From CBDUEV01 sp965366365 (GTDB lineage Bacteria; Actinomycetota; Acidimicrobiia; Spongiisociales; JAENVV01), in contig CBDUEV010000010.1 in assembly GCA_965366365.1 (NCBI GenBank), positions 1 to 63,730 on the forward strand: DNA of 63,730 bases, in the 5' to 3' direction. Positions 33,610 to 42,700 of the stretch are shown here, one piece after another (the first letter of the stretch is position 1; every line of letters begins with the position of its first letter). Under the pieces are notes generated by a model. It saw only the letters and a program-made list of their open reading frames with translations, was not told where the DNA came from and did not search any database. The translations under genes were made by a program, and so were the position numbers.

Positions 33610-34965
33610 CTAGACGGCGTTGGCGGCGATCACCCCGGCATAGAAGCGGCCGCTGTCTTTGATCGTGCGTTCGAGGGTGTCGTAGTCCACCCGGACCACG
33701 CCGAACCTCTGCGTGTATCCATGGGCCCATTCGAAATTGTCGAGCATGGACCACACGAAGTAGCCATCGAGGGGCACCCCGCTCTCGATGGCCTTGGCGC
33801 ACTCGGTGAGATAGCCGCGGAGGTAGGCCACCCGTTGTGGGTCGTGGACCAGGCCGTCGGGTGACACCTCGTCGGCAAAGGCGGCGCCGTTCTCGGTGAT
33901 GACGATGGAGGCGGGACGGTAGACCTCCCAGATCCGGGTGAGGACCTGGCGGATGGCAGGCGGATGCACTTCCCACGGCATGGTGGTCCACTCGCTCGGC
34001 GGAGCTGTGTGAACGGTGACCGGGAGGTTGTTCGGATCCTCACTCCTGGCCACGGTGCGCTTGTAGACGTTGACCCCGAGGAACTCGGTGGGTGTGGCGA
34101 TGACCTCGAAATCGCCGTCTTCGACGAAGTCCACACCATGGGGGAGCCAACCCGAAGACCGGTAGTCGTCGATCACGTCAACCGGATAGCCCCGACCGAA
34201 GAGCGGGTCCAGGAACCATCGGTTCATCCAGCCGTCCAGGCGTCGGGCCTCGTCGCGATCTGCTGGGCTCGGTGATGCCGGCACCATGGGGTCATTGTTG
34301 AGGGTGATACCGACCGCGGCTCCGGGCGCCAGCCGGCGGATCTCGGGAACGGCGAGACCATGCGAGAGGAGGAGATGGTGGGCAACCCGAAGGGCCGTGT
34401 ATCCGTCCCGAAGACCAGGAGCCTTCTCGCCGGTCAAGTTGCCGTGGAACGCCACCACCCACGGCTCGTTGTGGGTGATCCAGCGGGTCACCCGGTCGCC
34501 AAACCTCCCGGCCAACACTGCCGCGTACTCGGCGAAGGCGGCGGCGGTCTCCCGGTTGGCCCATCCCCCTCGATCCTGGAGCGCCTGGGGCAGATCCCAG
34601 TGGTAGAGCGTCGGGACCGGTTCGATTCCTGCCGCCAGCAGCCCGTCGATGAGACGCTCGTAGAAGGCGAGACCGGCTTCGTTGATGTCGCCGGTTCCCT
34701 GCGGTAGCACCCGCGTCCAGGAGACCGAGAACCGGTAGGCGCCCAAGCCCATCTCTTTCATCAGTTCGATGTCTTCGGCCCAACGGTGATAGTGGTCGCA
34801 GGCCACGTCGCCGGTGGAGCCGTCTTCGATCGTGCCCTCCGTGTGGGTGAACCGATCCCAGATCGATTCACCCTTGCCGTCTTCGTTCCAGGCGCCCTCG
34901 ATCTGGTAGCTGGCGGTGGCGGCACCCCACAGGAACCCGGGCGGAAAGTCGTGTGTTGAGGTCAT
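33610..34965 (-). CDS. bglA: beta-glucosidase, glycoside hydrolase family 1
   Basis: 451-residue GH1 enzyme. It begins FPPGFLWGAATASYQIEGAW. The acid/base Glu is in ITHNEPWVVAF (about 163-173) and the nucleophile Glu in VITENGAAF (about 345). WTRVLPQGTG and YHWDLPQAL are family motifs. No signal peptide, so it is cytoplasmic and acts on imported disaccharides or glycosides. ATG 34965 was chosen on family length. No sugar transporter lies adjacent. Confidence 0.93.
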   Translation of the reverse strand: MTSTHDFPPGFLWGAATASYQIEGAWNEDGKGESIWDRFTHTEGTIEDGSTGDVACDHYHRWAEDIELMKEMGLGAYRFSVSWTRVLPQGTGDINEAGLAFYERLIDGLLAAGIEPVPTLYHWDLPQALQDRGGWANRETAAAFAEYAAVLAGRFGDRVTRWITHNEPWVVAFHGNLTGEKAPGLRDGYTALRVAHHLLLSHGLAVPEIRRLAPGAAVGITLNNDPMVPASPSPADRDEARRLDGWMNRWFLDPLFGRGYPVDVIDDYRSSGWLPHGVDFVEDGDFEVIATPTEFLGVNVYKRTVARSEDPNNLPVTVHTAPPSEWTTMPWEVHPPAIRQVLTRIWEVYRPASIVITENGAAFADEVSPDGLVHDPQRVAYLRGYLTECAKAIESGVPLDGYFVWSMLDNFEWAHGYTQRFGVVRVDYDTLERTIKDSGRFYAGVIAANAV

Positions 34966-35089
34966 CGGGCGATTCTGGTCCGTGGCGGTATGGATTGCCA
35001 GACCGGACTACCGGGCTGGGTGGCGATCGGTCGTACCCTGACCTCCCCGACGGGGGTGGTGTCGGATACGGCGGTGAGGGTTTCCCCTA

Positions 35090-35113
35090 CCTGTGACGCC
35101 TCGGCGTCACAGG
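35090..35113. terminator. perfect inverted repeat / hairpin
   Basis: cctgtgacgcc and ggcgtcacagg form an 11-bp perfect inverted repeat separated by only 2 bases (10 bp with a 4-base loop as RNA). It lies between the glucosidase start and the RHS remnant. It could terminate transcription of the lost RHS gene or be an operator-like palindrome. Confidence 0.45.
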
Positions 35114-35157
35114 GACCTTCCCCCCCGGACGTTCGCTTCGCTCACTGGGGGGACCAA

Positions 35158-35400
35158 ACCCCGTTCGGTGACCCCGCCGCCCAAACCGGTGCCACCTCGC
35201 CGACGTTGGGGTTCCAGGCCGATTTCACGGATCCGGTGTCTGAGCATATGTGTGATGGAGCGGACCTGACGGTCCGGCCCGTTGGTATGACGGCGGGTGG
35301 GCCGCCCTTCCTGTCCCGGGACACCTACTTCGGGGAACTCGAAAGCCTGATCAGCTTGAACCGGTACACGTACGGTCACGCCAACCCCATCCGCTACTTC
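35158..35400 (+). pseudogene. decayed RHS/YD-repeat core fragment
   Basis: Only the end of an RHS repeat-associated core is left. One frame keeps TPFGDPAAQTGA, LGFQADFTDPVS and, after a break, FLSRDTYFGELESLISLNRY ending NPIRYF. A different frame between them reads ARWYDGG, the piece normally just before FLSRD. The motif therefore runs across at least two frameshifts. No N-terminal repeats, start codon or toxin tip remain. The fragment lies in the gap before deoD and its last frame is open into deoD, but deoD has its own start and ribosome-binding site. Confidence 0.75.
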
Positions 35401-35485
35401 GGTCACGCCGCCACTGCCGGTGCCGGGGCGGTTCGCTGTTCTTTGGTGGTGTTCGCGGCCAGTCGTGTCGATTGGGGAGACCCGG

Positions 35486-35491
35486 TATCCT
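35486..35491 (+). promoter_or_regulatory. -10-like element before deoD
   Basis: TATCCT lies 26 bases before the deoD ATG; the leader would hold GAGGAGA. No clear -35. Confidence 0.35.
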
Positions 35492-35517
35492 TCGACCGTT
35501 ACTCACTGAGGAGAGCC

Positions 35518-36225
35518 ATGCCAACCCCCCATATCAATGCCGAGCCCGGAGATTTCGCCGATGTGTGTCTTCTGCCTGGCGACCCGTTGCGGGCGAAGCA
35601 TATCGCTGACACTTTTCTCTTCGATCATCGTCAGGTGACCGACGTACGAAACATGTTGGGTTTCACCGGCACGTACCGTGGGCGGACGGTCTCCGTGATG
35701 GGCTCGGGGATGGGGGTGCCTTCGGCATCGATCTACTACAAGGAGCTCATCACCGAATACGGCGTCGACAAGCTGATCCGGGTGGGATCGTGTGGCGGGA
35801 TCAGCGAAGCGGTCGGCATGCGCGACGTGATCCTGGCCAGTGGCGGCTGCACCGATTCCCAGGTGAACCGAACGCGATTCGGAGGCTGGGACTTCGCCGC
35901 TGTGGCCGATTTCGGATTGCTCAGCGCCGCGGCCGCGGCCGCAGAAGCGGCGAGCGTGCCTGTGCACATCGGGAACGTGTTCACCGCCGACCTCTTTTAC
36001 AACCCGATGGGTGCAGAAATGGTGGCCGCATGCGATCGGATGGGGGTGCTCGCCGTGGAGATGGAAACCGCCGGTCTGTACGGCGCCGCAGCCGAGTTCG
36101 GCGCCAGAGCCCTCACCATCCTCACGGTCAGCGATCACCTCAAAACCGGCGCCGAAACGACGGCGGATGAACGCGAAACGACCTTCGACGACATGGTCAG
36201 AATCGCCCTCGATTCGATCGTCTGA
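35518..36225 (+). CDS. deoD: purine nucleoside phosphorylase, DeoD type
   Basis: 235-residue hexameric-type phosphorylase cleaving purine (deoxy)nucleosides with phosphate. Close to E. coli DeoD in wording: TPHINAEPGDFADV, MPGDPLRAK-like LPGDPLRAK, GFTGTYRGR and RVGSCGGI. AVEMETAGLY and the catalytic SDH in LTVSDHLKTG are present. ATG 35518 has GAGGAG 4-5 bases upstream, which separates it from the RHS remnant reading into it. A second, PunA-type phosphorylase lies at 51234-52061. Confidence 0.93.
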   Translation: MPTPHINAEPGDFADVCLLPGDPLRAKHIADTFLFDHRQVTDVRNMLGFTGTYRGRTVSVMGSGMGVPSASIYYKELITEYGVDKLIRVGSCGGISEAVGMRDVILASGGCTDSQVNRTRFGGWDFAAVADFGLLSAAAAAAEAASVPVHIGNVFTADLFYNPMGAEMVAACDRMGVLAVEMETAGLYGAAAEFGARALTILTVSDHLKTGAETTADERETTFDDMVRIALDSIV

Positions 36226-36246
36226 GAACTTCGGACCGGCGAGGAG

Positions 36247-37059
36247 CTACAGCTTGGCAGCCAGTTCGGCGAGGAGCCGACGCCCGCCGGAGAGGACCGG
36301 CTCGCCGTGGCCAAACAGCAACGTGTCGACGTCGAGGTCTGCCAGCTTCTTCGCCGACAGGTTGGCCGTGGCCATATCGGGCGTGAACTGAGGATTGGGT
36401 CCAACCACTCCGCCACCTTCACCGTTCAGGGCGTCGCCGGCCACCAGGAGCCGGCCGACCGGGTCGACCACCGAGATGTGCCCCGGCGTGTGCCCGGGCG
36501 TGGCGACAATGTCCAGGCCGAAGACCTGATCGCCGTCGCCCACGGACGTGAGCGGCCGAGAAGACCGGATATTGGGAATGTCCTCGGCACCGGCGTAGGC
36601 AGTGGCCGTGGCGGCATTGACCATCACATCTTCGAGGCTGCCGATGTGATCACCATGTTGATGGGTGAGGATCACATGAGCGACGGCCGACCAGTCGAGC
36701 CCCAGACCGGCCAGCCCTGACTCGATGCTCGGAGCGCTTCCCGGATTTCCGGTGTCGATGACCGCCGCCTCGCCAGAACGAACCAGGAGGTAGGCCGAAA
36801 CGAAGCCGAGGTCGACCCGGGCCCAATCGGTGGCGGCCAACTCCGTGACCACCGACTCGGTCGTGGCCACCGGAGAGGTGGTGGTTGTGGTGGGAACGCC
36901 GCTGGTCGGGGACCCGGTGGCCGGCACGCCGGCGCCGGTCGGCTCAGTCGCATCGTCCGAGCATGCCACCGCACCCATCCCGAGGATCGCCACCGCCATG
37001 CTCGTTTTCCCGAAACGGGCGAGGAACATGCGGCGGGTGAGGTCATCGTCGGTGGACAT
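36247..37059 (-). CDS. metallo-beta-lactamase-fold hydrolase, Tat lipoprotein
   Basis: 270-residue exported hydrolase. The N-terminus carries a twin-arginine motif (TRRMFLARF) and then a lipobox-like GAVACS, so it is probably exported by Tat and lipid-anchored. A Thr/Pro/Ser-rich linker (about 35-70) leads to the fold: metal site LTHQHGDH, GHTPGH and AGDALNGEG with the bridging Asp, plus LFGHGEPV. Substrate unknown; glyoxalase-II or quorum-quenching relatives share these motifs. The ATG has AGGAGG 4 bases upstream. Confidence 0.85.
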   Translation of the reverse strand: MSTDDDLTRRMFLARFGKTSMAVAILGMGAVACSDDATEPTGAGVPATGSPTSGVPTTTTTSPVATTESVVTELAATDWARVDLGFVSAYLLVRSGEAAVIDTGNPGSAPSIESGLAGLGLDWSAVAHVILTHQHGDHIGSLEDVMVNAATATAYAGAEDIPNIRSSRPLTSVGDGDQVFGLDIVATPGHTPGHISVVDPVGRLLVAGDALNGEGGGVVGPNPQFTPDMATANLSAKKLADLDVDTLLFGHGEPVLSGGRRLLAELAAKL

Positions 37060-37180
37060 GGCAGCCTCCTGATACGGCTGGTGCGGTCTCTGGGAGGTCA
37101 AGCGTATCCGAGCCGGCGCACTAGCCGCTCCCGGCGTGGGGATGCGTCGAGAGGTACATTCCACACCAGGAGGTGTTTCG

Positions 37181-37540
37181 ATGAACGTCAACCCAGAGGT
37201 GGACGCCTGGTTCGATGATCGGCGGCCCGTGCAGGCCGAGGTCATGCAGAAAGTCCGCGAAGTGATCCTGGGCGCGGATGATCGCATCACAGAGACGATC
37301 AAATGGAAGACCCCGACCTTCATGTATCAGGGCAACATCGCCAGCTTCAATCCCGCCAAGAAGTTCACCAGCCTCCTCTTTCACAGGGGCGGAGAGATCC
37401 CAGGGAACCACCCGCGGCTCGAAGGGGAAGGTCCCTTGGCGAAGGTCATGCGGTTTGCCGACCTCGAAGAGGTCGATCGCGCTCGAGCCGAGCTCGAAGC
37501 GGTGGTCCGCGCCTGGTGTGCGATGAAGGACGGTGCCTGA
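37181..37540 (+). CDS. DUF1801 protein
   Basis: 119-residue DUF1801 (YdhG-like) protein. VDAWFDDRRPVQAEVMQKVR leads into TETIKWKTPTFMYQGN, the family E-x-x-KW-x-x-P motif, then LFHRGGEIPG. ATG 37181 has AGGAGGT 5-6 bases upstream. It shares the family of the 2163-2573 gene but is clearly a separate member. No activity assigned. Confidence 0.82.
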   Translation: MNVNPEVDAWFDDRRPVQAEVMQKVREVILGADDRITETIKWKTPTFMYQGNIASFNPAKKFTSLLFHRGGEIPGNHPRLEGEGPLAKVMRFADLEEVDRARAELEAVVRAWCAMKDGA

Positions 37541-37677
37541 GTCGAGTCCTCGTGCCCTAGACGAGAGGCGACGGTTGTCCGACGGTGGGGAGGCGGTGGC
37601 TGAACCTGGCTATCGCTGCCGTCGACGTGAGGCCGCCATTGGATGCGTTTCGAGCTCAGCCCGAGTCTCCCTGGCCG

Positions 37678-38118
37678 ATGGCCCGGCGGGTGGTGGGCGC
37701 CGGCCTCATCGGTCTGCACGGGATGATTCACGTGCTCGGGTTCCTGGCCATCTGGAACCTGGCCGATCTTCCCGACCTCGCCAACCCACCGACGCTCTTC
37801 CTCGCTGATCGTCCGGTCACCGACCAAACGGTGCGTGCCTTTGCCGTCCTGTGGGTGGTGGCGGGGCTCGCCTTCATAGTCACCTCGGCGGCGATGATGA
37901 TGTCCAAGACGCGCTGGTGGCGGCCGCTGGCGCCTCTGGCGGCGTTGCTGTCCCTGGTGCCGACCGCCTTGTGGTGGGCGGACGCAGCATGGGGTTTCTT
38001 GGTGAGTGTGCTCATCCTCCTCGCCACGATCGGACGATACGACCAGGCGCCGGCCTTCCTCCCCGCTGATCGCCGTCCGCACCGGAAGGCCGGGCCACTC
38101 AGCCGTATCGGGATGTGA
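37678..38118 (+). CDS. small membrane protein, unknown
   Basis: About 146 residues with four predicted membrane segments (GAGLIGLHGMIHVLGFLAIW, FAVLWVVAGLAFIVTSAAM, LAPLAALLSLVPTALWW, FLVSVLILLATIG). The fold outline recalls small DoxX-like membrane proteins but I cannot name it. The start is doubtful: ATG 37678 lacks a Shine-Dalgarno, and a GTG at 37585 would add 31 residues without coding character. It ends 1 base before the stop of the opposing ATPase B gene. Confidence 0.6.
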   Translation: MARRVVGAGLIGLHGMIHVLGFLAIWNLADLPDLANPPTLFLADRPVTDQTVRAFAVLWVVAGLAFIVTSAAMMMSKTRWWRPLAPLAALLSLVPTALWWADAAWGFLVSVLILLATIGRYDQAPAFLPADRRPHRKAGPLSRIGM

Positions 38119-38119
38119 A

Positions 38120-39532
38120 TCAATCCGTAGGCGACCGGTGGGTCGGAGATTCCGTCGACCGAGCGGCGAGCATGGCCGGAGGTATCCGTTTGAGCTCGGT
38201 TTCTGGGAAGACGGAGAGCAGCTCCCAGGCCAGCTCGACGGTCTCGTCGAGGCTACGGCGGCCGGTCTGGTGTACGAAGCGGCGCTCGAACTCGTCGGCA
38301 AACGCCAGCACCCGTCGATCGGTGGTGTTGAGACTTCCCTCACCGACCACCGCGATGAGGCGTCGAAGGTCACGACCCTGCGCGTAGAGGGTGTAGAGCT
38401 GGTCCGCCACCGGACGATGATCGGCCCTGGTCTTTCCCTCTCCGATGCCGGCGTTCATCAGCCGACTCAGGCTCGGAAGCACATCCACGGGTGGGAACAC
38501 GCCTCGCCGATGCAGGTCACGCGACAACACGATCTGACCCTCGGTGATGTACCCGGCCAGATCCGGGATCGGGTGTGTGATGTCGTCGTCGGGCATCGAC
38601 AGGATGATCAACTGGGTGACCGACCCGGCATGGCCATGGAGGCGACCGGCCCGCTCGAAGATCGAAGCCAGGTCCGTGTACATGTACCCGGGAAAGCCGC
38701 GCCGGCCAGGCACCTCCTCGCGCGCCGTGGCAACCTCCCGGAGCGCCTCGCAGTAGTTGGTCATGTCGGTGAGGATCACCAGCACATGGAGCCCCCTCTC
38801 GAAGGCGAGGAACTCGGCGGCCGTCAGCGCCAAGCGCGGCGTGAGGAGGCGCTCGATGGTGGGGTCATCGGCGAGATTGAGGAACAGCACCGTCCGGTTG
38901 AGCCGTCCACTCTCTTCGAGGTGCCGTCGGAAGAAGCTCGCTTCGCGGGCGGTGGTGCCCATGGCTGCGAAGACGACCACGAACTCGTCGTCCTCGGCGC
39001 CCGCCACTGTGGCGTGGGTCGAGATGTCGGCGGCCAGTTCGCCTGCGGGCAAGCCAAAGCCCGAGAAGATGGGGAGCTTCTGCCCACGCACCAGGGTGTT
39101 CAATCCGTCGATGGTCGAGATCCCTGTCTCGATGAACTCGGAGGGGTACCGCCGTGCCGCCGGGTTGATGGGGAGCCCGTTGACATCCCAGAACTCCTCG
39201 GGCATGGGCGGCGGGCCTCCGTCGATGGGTGCCCCGGATCCATCGAACATGCGGCCGAGGAGGTCCAAACCGACCCCCAATCGCGAACTGTCGCCTCCCA
39301 GCCGCACGCGCGTCGTCGCCAAGTCCAGTCCCCGCGTCCCCGAATACACCTCGATGACCGCTCGCGGCCCGTCCACCTCGAGGACCTGGCCGCTGCGGAT
39401 CTCTCCATCGGGCGTGACCACGTCGACGACTTCCTCGGCGTGGACGCCGTGAGCGTGGTCGATGAAGAGCAAAGGGCCGGAGACGTAGTTGACGGTCCTT
39501 AGCTCAATGGTTCTCCACCCGCGATCGGTCAC
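38120..39532 (-). CDS. atpB: V/A-type ATP synthase subunit B
   Basis: 470-residue non-catalytic nucleotide-binding subunit of the V1/A1 head. It reads DLLGRMFDGSGAPIDGG and YPSEFIETGISTIDGLNTLV with GQKLPIFSGFGLPAGELAAD, where the degenerate Walker A (GFGLPA) is normal for B. It has FLNLADDPTIERLLTPRLAL and SLSRLMNAGIGEGKTRADH, both typical. Last gene of the operon; its ATG overlaps the subunit A stop (ATGA). Confidence 0.94.
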   Translation of the reverse strand: MTDRGWRTIELRTVNYVSGPLLFIDHAHGVHAEEVVDVVTPDGEIRSGQVLEVDGPRAVIEVYSGTRGLDLATTRVRLGGDSSRLGVGLDLLGRMFDGSGAPIDGGPPPMPEEFWDVNGLPINPAARRYPSEFIETGISTIDGLNTLVRGQKLPIFSGFGLPAGELAADISTHATVAGAEDDEFVVVFAAMGTTAREASFFRRHLEESGRLNRTVLFLNLADDPTIERLLTPRLALTAAEFLAFERGLHVLVILTDMTNYCEALREVATAREEVPGRRGFPGYMYTDLASIFERAGRLHGHAGSVTQLIILSMPDDDITHPIPDLAGYITEGQIVLSRDLHRRGVFPPVDVLPSLSRLMNAGIGEGKTRADHRPVADQLYTLYAQGRDLRRLIAVVGEGSLNTTDRRVLAFADEFERRFVHQTGRRSLDETVELAWELLSVFPETELKRIPPAMLAARSTESPTHRSPTD

Positions 39533-41298
39533 GAGCCGACCTCCTCACCGAGCCGCCTCATCAATGCCCGGGCTCGATCCTCGGCGACGGCAGGCTCCCA
39601 GGATTTCATTCGACCGAGTTCGGCGAGGGCCGGGGTGGCCATGAGCGCCTCCGGGTCCGTGTCGTCGTCGCCGGCTCGCGCCGCCAGCAGGTCGTGTGCG
39701 TGGTGGATTGTGGACAGCATCCAGTATTGCTTCGGCAATGCGCAGTAGGCGTCCGTCTCGTCGTAGGCGGATTGCTGGAGGAAATCCTCTCGGAGGATTC
39801 GTCCCGTGTGGAAGGTGATCCGCTCGACGGGTGCCAGCGCGTCGGCGCCCAGCAGCCGGACGATGCTCTGCAGCTCTTCCTCTCGGCCCAGCAGTTCGAG
39901 CGCCCACGCCCGGTGGCGAGACCAATCTCGGTGGACGTGCTCGTCGAACCAGGCGTCGAGGGCGTACAGGCTGTAGCTCCGGTTCCAGTGGATCGCCGGG
40001 TAGTGCCGCCGCCGGGCCAGATCGGGATCGAGCGCCCAGAACGTTCCTGCGAGACGCAGGCTGTACTGGGTCACGGGTTCCGAGAAGTCCCCGCCCGGCG
40101 GGGAGACTGCCCCGACCACCGTGACGGATCCCTCCCTCGGTGGGCTTCCGAGAGCCGAGACGGCTCCGGACCGTTCGTAGAACTCGGCGAGTCGCGAGGG
40201 GAGGTAGGCAGGGTATCCCTCCTCGCCGGGCATCTCTTCCAGGCGGCTGGACACTTCGCGCAGAGCTTCGCCCCAGCGACTGGTGGAGTCGGCCATGACG
40301 GCGACGTCGTACCCCTGGTCCCGGTAGTACTCGGCGATGGTGATGGCCGTGTAGATGCTGGCCTCTCGGGCGGCCACGGGCATGTTGGACGTGTTGGCGA
40401 TCAGGATGGTCCGATCCATCAGCGAGGCGCCGGTGCGTGGATCCACCAGGGTTGGGAATTCCTCCAGGACCTCGGCCAGCTCGTTCCCGCGTTCGCCGCA
40501 CCCGACGTACACGATGACGTCAGCGTCCGACCACTTGGCCAGAGTCTGCTCGTGCACGGTCTTGCCCGTTCCGAACCCGCCCGGGATGGCGGCGCTTCCC
40601 CCTCGGGCGACGGGGTAGAGGACGTCGACGACGCGCTGGCCGGTGATGAGGGGTGCGTCGGGGTCGAGTCGCCGTGCCACCGGCCGCCGGCGGCGCACCG
40701 GCCATCTCGTGGCGAGAGCGACGGGGCGGTCGTCGACCCAGACGACGGGGTCGTGGGACGCCACGGGGCCGTCCGCCACCTCGGTGACGGTGCCCCCTCG
40801 ACCGACCGGGAGGAGCACCCGGTGCTCGATCGCCGGAGTCTCCTGCACCGTGGCGATGATGTCTCCGTCGGACACCCGATCACCGACCTCCACCTTCATG
40901 GTCAGGGTCCACGCGCGGGGTGGCAACGCCTCGATGTCGATGCCACGCCGAAGGAACGGTCGGCCGTAGGGGCCGTCGTCGTCGGCCGCCAGTGTTCTCA
41001 GCGGCCGCTGAACTCCGTCGAAGACCTGGCCAAGGAGCCCGGGGCCGAGCTGGATCTCGAGGGGGGCTCCGGTGTCGATCACCTGCGATCCGACTTGGAG
41101 GCCACCGGTCGACTCGTACACCTGGATCACCGCCGTGTCGCCACTGAGGCGAATCACCTCTCCGATCAGGCGACGTCGACCGACGCGGACGACGTTGTAC
41201 AGCCGGGCCCGGTCGAGACCGGTGGCCACGACCACGGGTCCAGCCACCCGCTGCACTCGCCCGATCGACTCGTCGGTTGGCGGGCGGTTCGACATCAT
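39529..41298 (-). CDS. atpA: V/A-type ATP synthase subunit A (catalytic)
   Basis: 589-residue catalytic subunit. Walker A is GGFGTGKT (240-247), VYVGCGERGNELAEVL and MADSTSRWGEALREVSSRL follow, and the A-specific insertion region lies around 100-200. ALDPDLARRRHYPAIHWNRS is typical of V/A ATPase A. It hydrolyses or makes ATP with B in the A3B3 ring. The ATG at 41298 overlaps the subunit F stop (ATGA), which fixes the start. Confidence 0.95.
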   Translation of the reverse strand: MMSNRPPTDESIGRVQRVAGPVVVATGLDRARLYNVVRVGRRRLIGEVIRLSGDTAVIQVYESTGGLQVGSQVIDTGAPLEIQLGPGLLGQVFDGVQRPLRTLAADDDGPYGRPFLRRGIDIEALPPRAWTLTMKVEVGDRVSDGDIIATVQETPAIEHRVLLPVGRGGTVTEVADGPVASHDPVVWVDDRPVALATRWPVRRRRPVARRLDPDAPLITGQRVVDVLYPVARGGSAAIPGGFGTGKTVHEQTLAKWSDADVIVYVGCGERGNELAEVLEEFPTLVDPRTGASLMDRTILIANTSNMPVAAREASIYTAITIAEYYRDQGYDVAVMADSTSRWGEALREVSSRLEEMPGEEGYPAYLPSRLAEFYERSGAVSALGSPPREGSVTVVGAVSPPGGDFSEPVTQYSLRLAGTFWALDPDLARRRHYPAIHWNRSYSLYALDAWFDEHVHRDWSRHRAWALELLGREEELQSIVRLLGADALAPVERITFHTGRILREDFLQQSAYDETDAYCALPKQYWMLSTIHHAHDLLAARAGDDDTDPEALMATPALAELGRMKSWEPAVAEDRARALMRRLGEEVGS

Positions 41299-41645
41299 GG
41301 GGTGTCTTCCCCGAAGGAGACGTGGTATCCGATCGCTTGCTCCAATCGGCGCGCCAGGCGGCTCCGTCTCAGCTCGTCGCCCTGGGTGTCCATTCCGGTG
41401 GGGATCTCCACCACGACGGGAGCAACAGAGGCCTTCAGCCGTCGTTGTAGGTCGGCGTCGATGCCTTCGAAGAGCGGGCCGTAGACGGCGATCACTCCCC
41501 GTTCGCCGTCTTTCAGGAGCCGGCGCAGGGTCTCTTCGGCTTGGGGTGGTGTCTCGGCCTCGACCGTGTCCACGCCGGTGAGGCGAAAACCGTCGGCGAG
41601 TTCGGAGGGAGAGATCACGACGAGGCGGGCTTCGGTGCTGGTCAT
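41295..41645 (-). CDS. atpF: V/A-type ATP synthase subunit F
   Basis: 116-residue subunit F, the small shaft-tip regulator. It shows the Rossmann-like fold pattern: LVVISPSELADGFRLTGV, GERGVIAVYGPLFEGI and VVVEIPTGMDTQGDEL. ATG 41645 overlaps the subunit C stop (ATGA). In other V/A ATPases F moves between up and down states and affects hydrolysis. Confidence 0.88.
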   Translation of the reverse strand: MTSTEARLVVISPSELADGFRLTGVDTVEAETPPQAEETLRRLLKDGERGVIAVYGPLFEGIDADLQRRLKASVAPVVVEIPTGMDTQGDELRRSRLARRLEQAIGYHVSFGEDTP

Positions 41646-42700
41646 GCCACCCCCAGCAGTTGTTCGAGTGTTTCCTGGCGCGAGACGTCGTGCGCAACGG
41701 CCCGTGCCACGAGCCGGAGATTCTTGGCTTCCGCTTCCTTCCGGCCGAGGTATCGCAACGGGACTTCGATCCCGAGCGGATCCGCCCGACGGAATCGAAC
41801 AGCCGTCTCGTGAGCGTCCGCCGCCTCGAGGTGGTTGTCGAGGGTGAGGGTTTCGCCGTGCTCGACCCAGGCCGCGAGTGGTGGCTGCCACCAGGAAGGG
41901 AGCAGCCCGCTGAGCCTGTCCAGCACGTCGGCCCGTTCATCGAACTGCACGGTGTCGGTCCATGCCGCGTCGTTCACCCGCCCACCGGGGATGGGGGTGT
42001 AGCCATCGGTGACCTCGCCACCCAGCCGCGCCTGACGAAGCCGGATCACAGACATCAGATTGATCCGGTCGATCTGACGACGCAGCTCGCCCAGTACGGG
42101 ATCGTCGTTGTCTTCTCCGCCGGCCGCAGCAACCGATTCGCCGAACGACCGATCGAGTGCGAGCTCGAGTACCCCGACGTCTCCGGTCTCGGCATAGCGG
42201 GGCATGGCCCGGCGGAGATGCCGGATGACCGAGGCAGTCGGTAGCTGCCAGACTCCCAAGAGGTCGACGGCGGCTCGCACGTCCCGCTGACTGGCGATTT
42301 CGGAGAGAGCGGCCGTGTCGAGACTTCCGGCAGCCACGAGGAGTAACGCCGGCCTCTCGGGTCGAGCGGCCTGCCCCAGGCTTCGCAGGATGGCCCGAAG
42401 GTTGCGCCGGTCCCACCTGCTCTGGAAGAGTACGAGCCGGTCCCGAATCTCGCCTTGGTAGAAGGACAGGACGTCTCCCTCCTGGGTGGTCAGGTGAATC
42501 CGGACTGCCTCGTCGAGGCGGCGTATGCCGGAATAGCGTGTCATCGCCGATTCGAGCTCCGCGCGATAGGGGCCGCCGGAGAGGGCGCCCAGCATCCCAT
42601 CGAGGCTCGAAGATCGGAGCAGGGCCCGGTAGTCCTCGGCCCCGAGGATCTGGCCGGCCCGGACCCGGAGGCGCGTGTTGCCGTACTCGTAGCCGATCAC
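41642..42700 (-). CDS. atpC: V/A-type ATP synthase subunit C (AC39/d type)
   Basis: 352-residue subunit that caps the proteolipid ring and holds the central stalk. YEYGNTRLRVRAGQILGAED opens it, with LQSRWDRRNLRAILR-like LFQSRWDRRNLRAILR and RLVARAVAHDVSRQETLEQL at the C-terminus. Three helical repeats are expected. GTG 42700 overlaps the subunit E stop, which fixes the start; an upstream extension would be in the E gene. Confidence 0.85.
   Translation of the reverse strand: MIGYEYGNTRLRVRAGQILGAEDYRALLRSSSLDGMLGALSGGPYRAELESAMTRYSGIRRLDEAVRIHLTTQEGDVLSFYQGEIRDRLVLFQSRWDRRNLRAILRSLGQAARPERPALLLVAAGSLDTAALSEIASQRDVRAAVDLLGVWQLPTASVIRHLRRAMPRYAETGDVGVLELALDRSFGESVAAAGGEDNDDPVLGELRRQIDRINLMSVIRLRQARLGGEVTDGYTPIPGGRVNDAAWTDTVQFDERADVLDRLSGLLPSWWQPPLAAWVEHGETLTLDNHLEAADAHETAVRFRRADPLGIEVPLRYLGRKEAEAKNLRLVARAVAHDVSRQETLEQLLGVA

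Noticed and set aside
34990..36225. 411-residue RHS-DeoD fusion protein
   Set aside because: deoD has its own ATG with GAGGAG at 35518 and normal family length; the upstream part is a frameshifted remnant.
39529..41940. 803-residue version of ATPase subunit A
   Set aside because: The extra N-terminus lies over subunit F and C genes in another frame; the ATGA overlap with F fixes the start at 41298.
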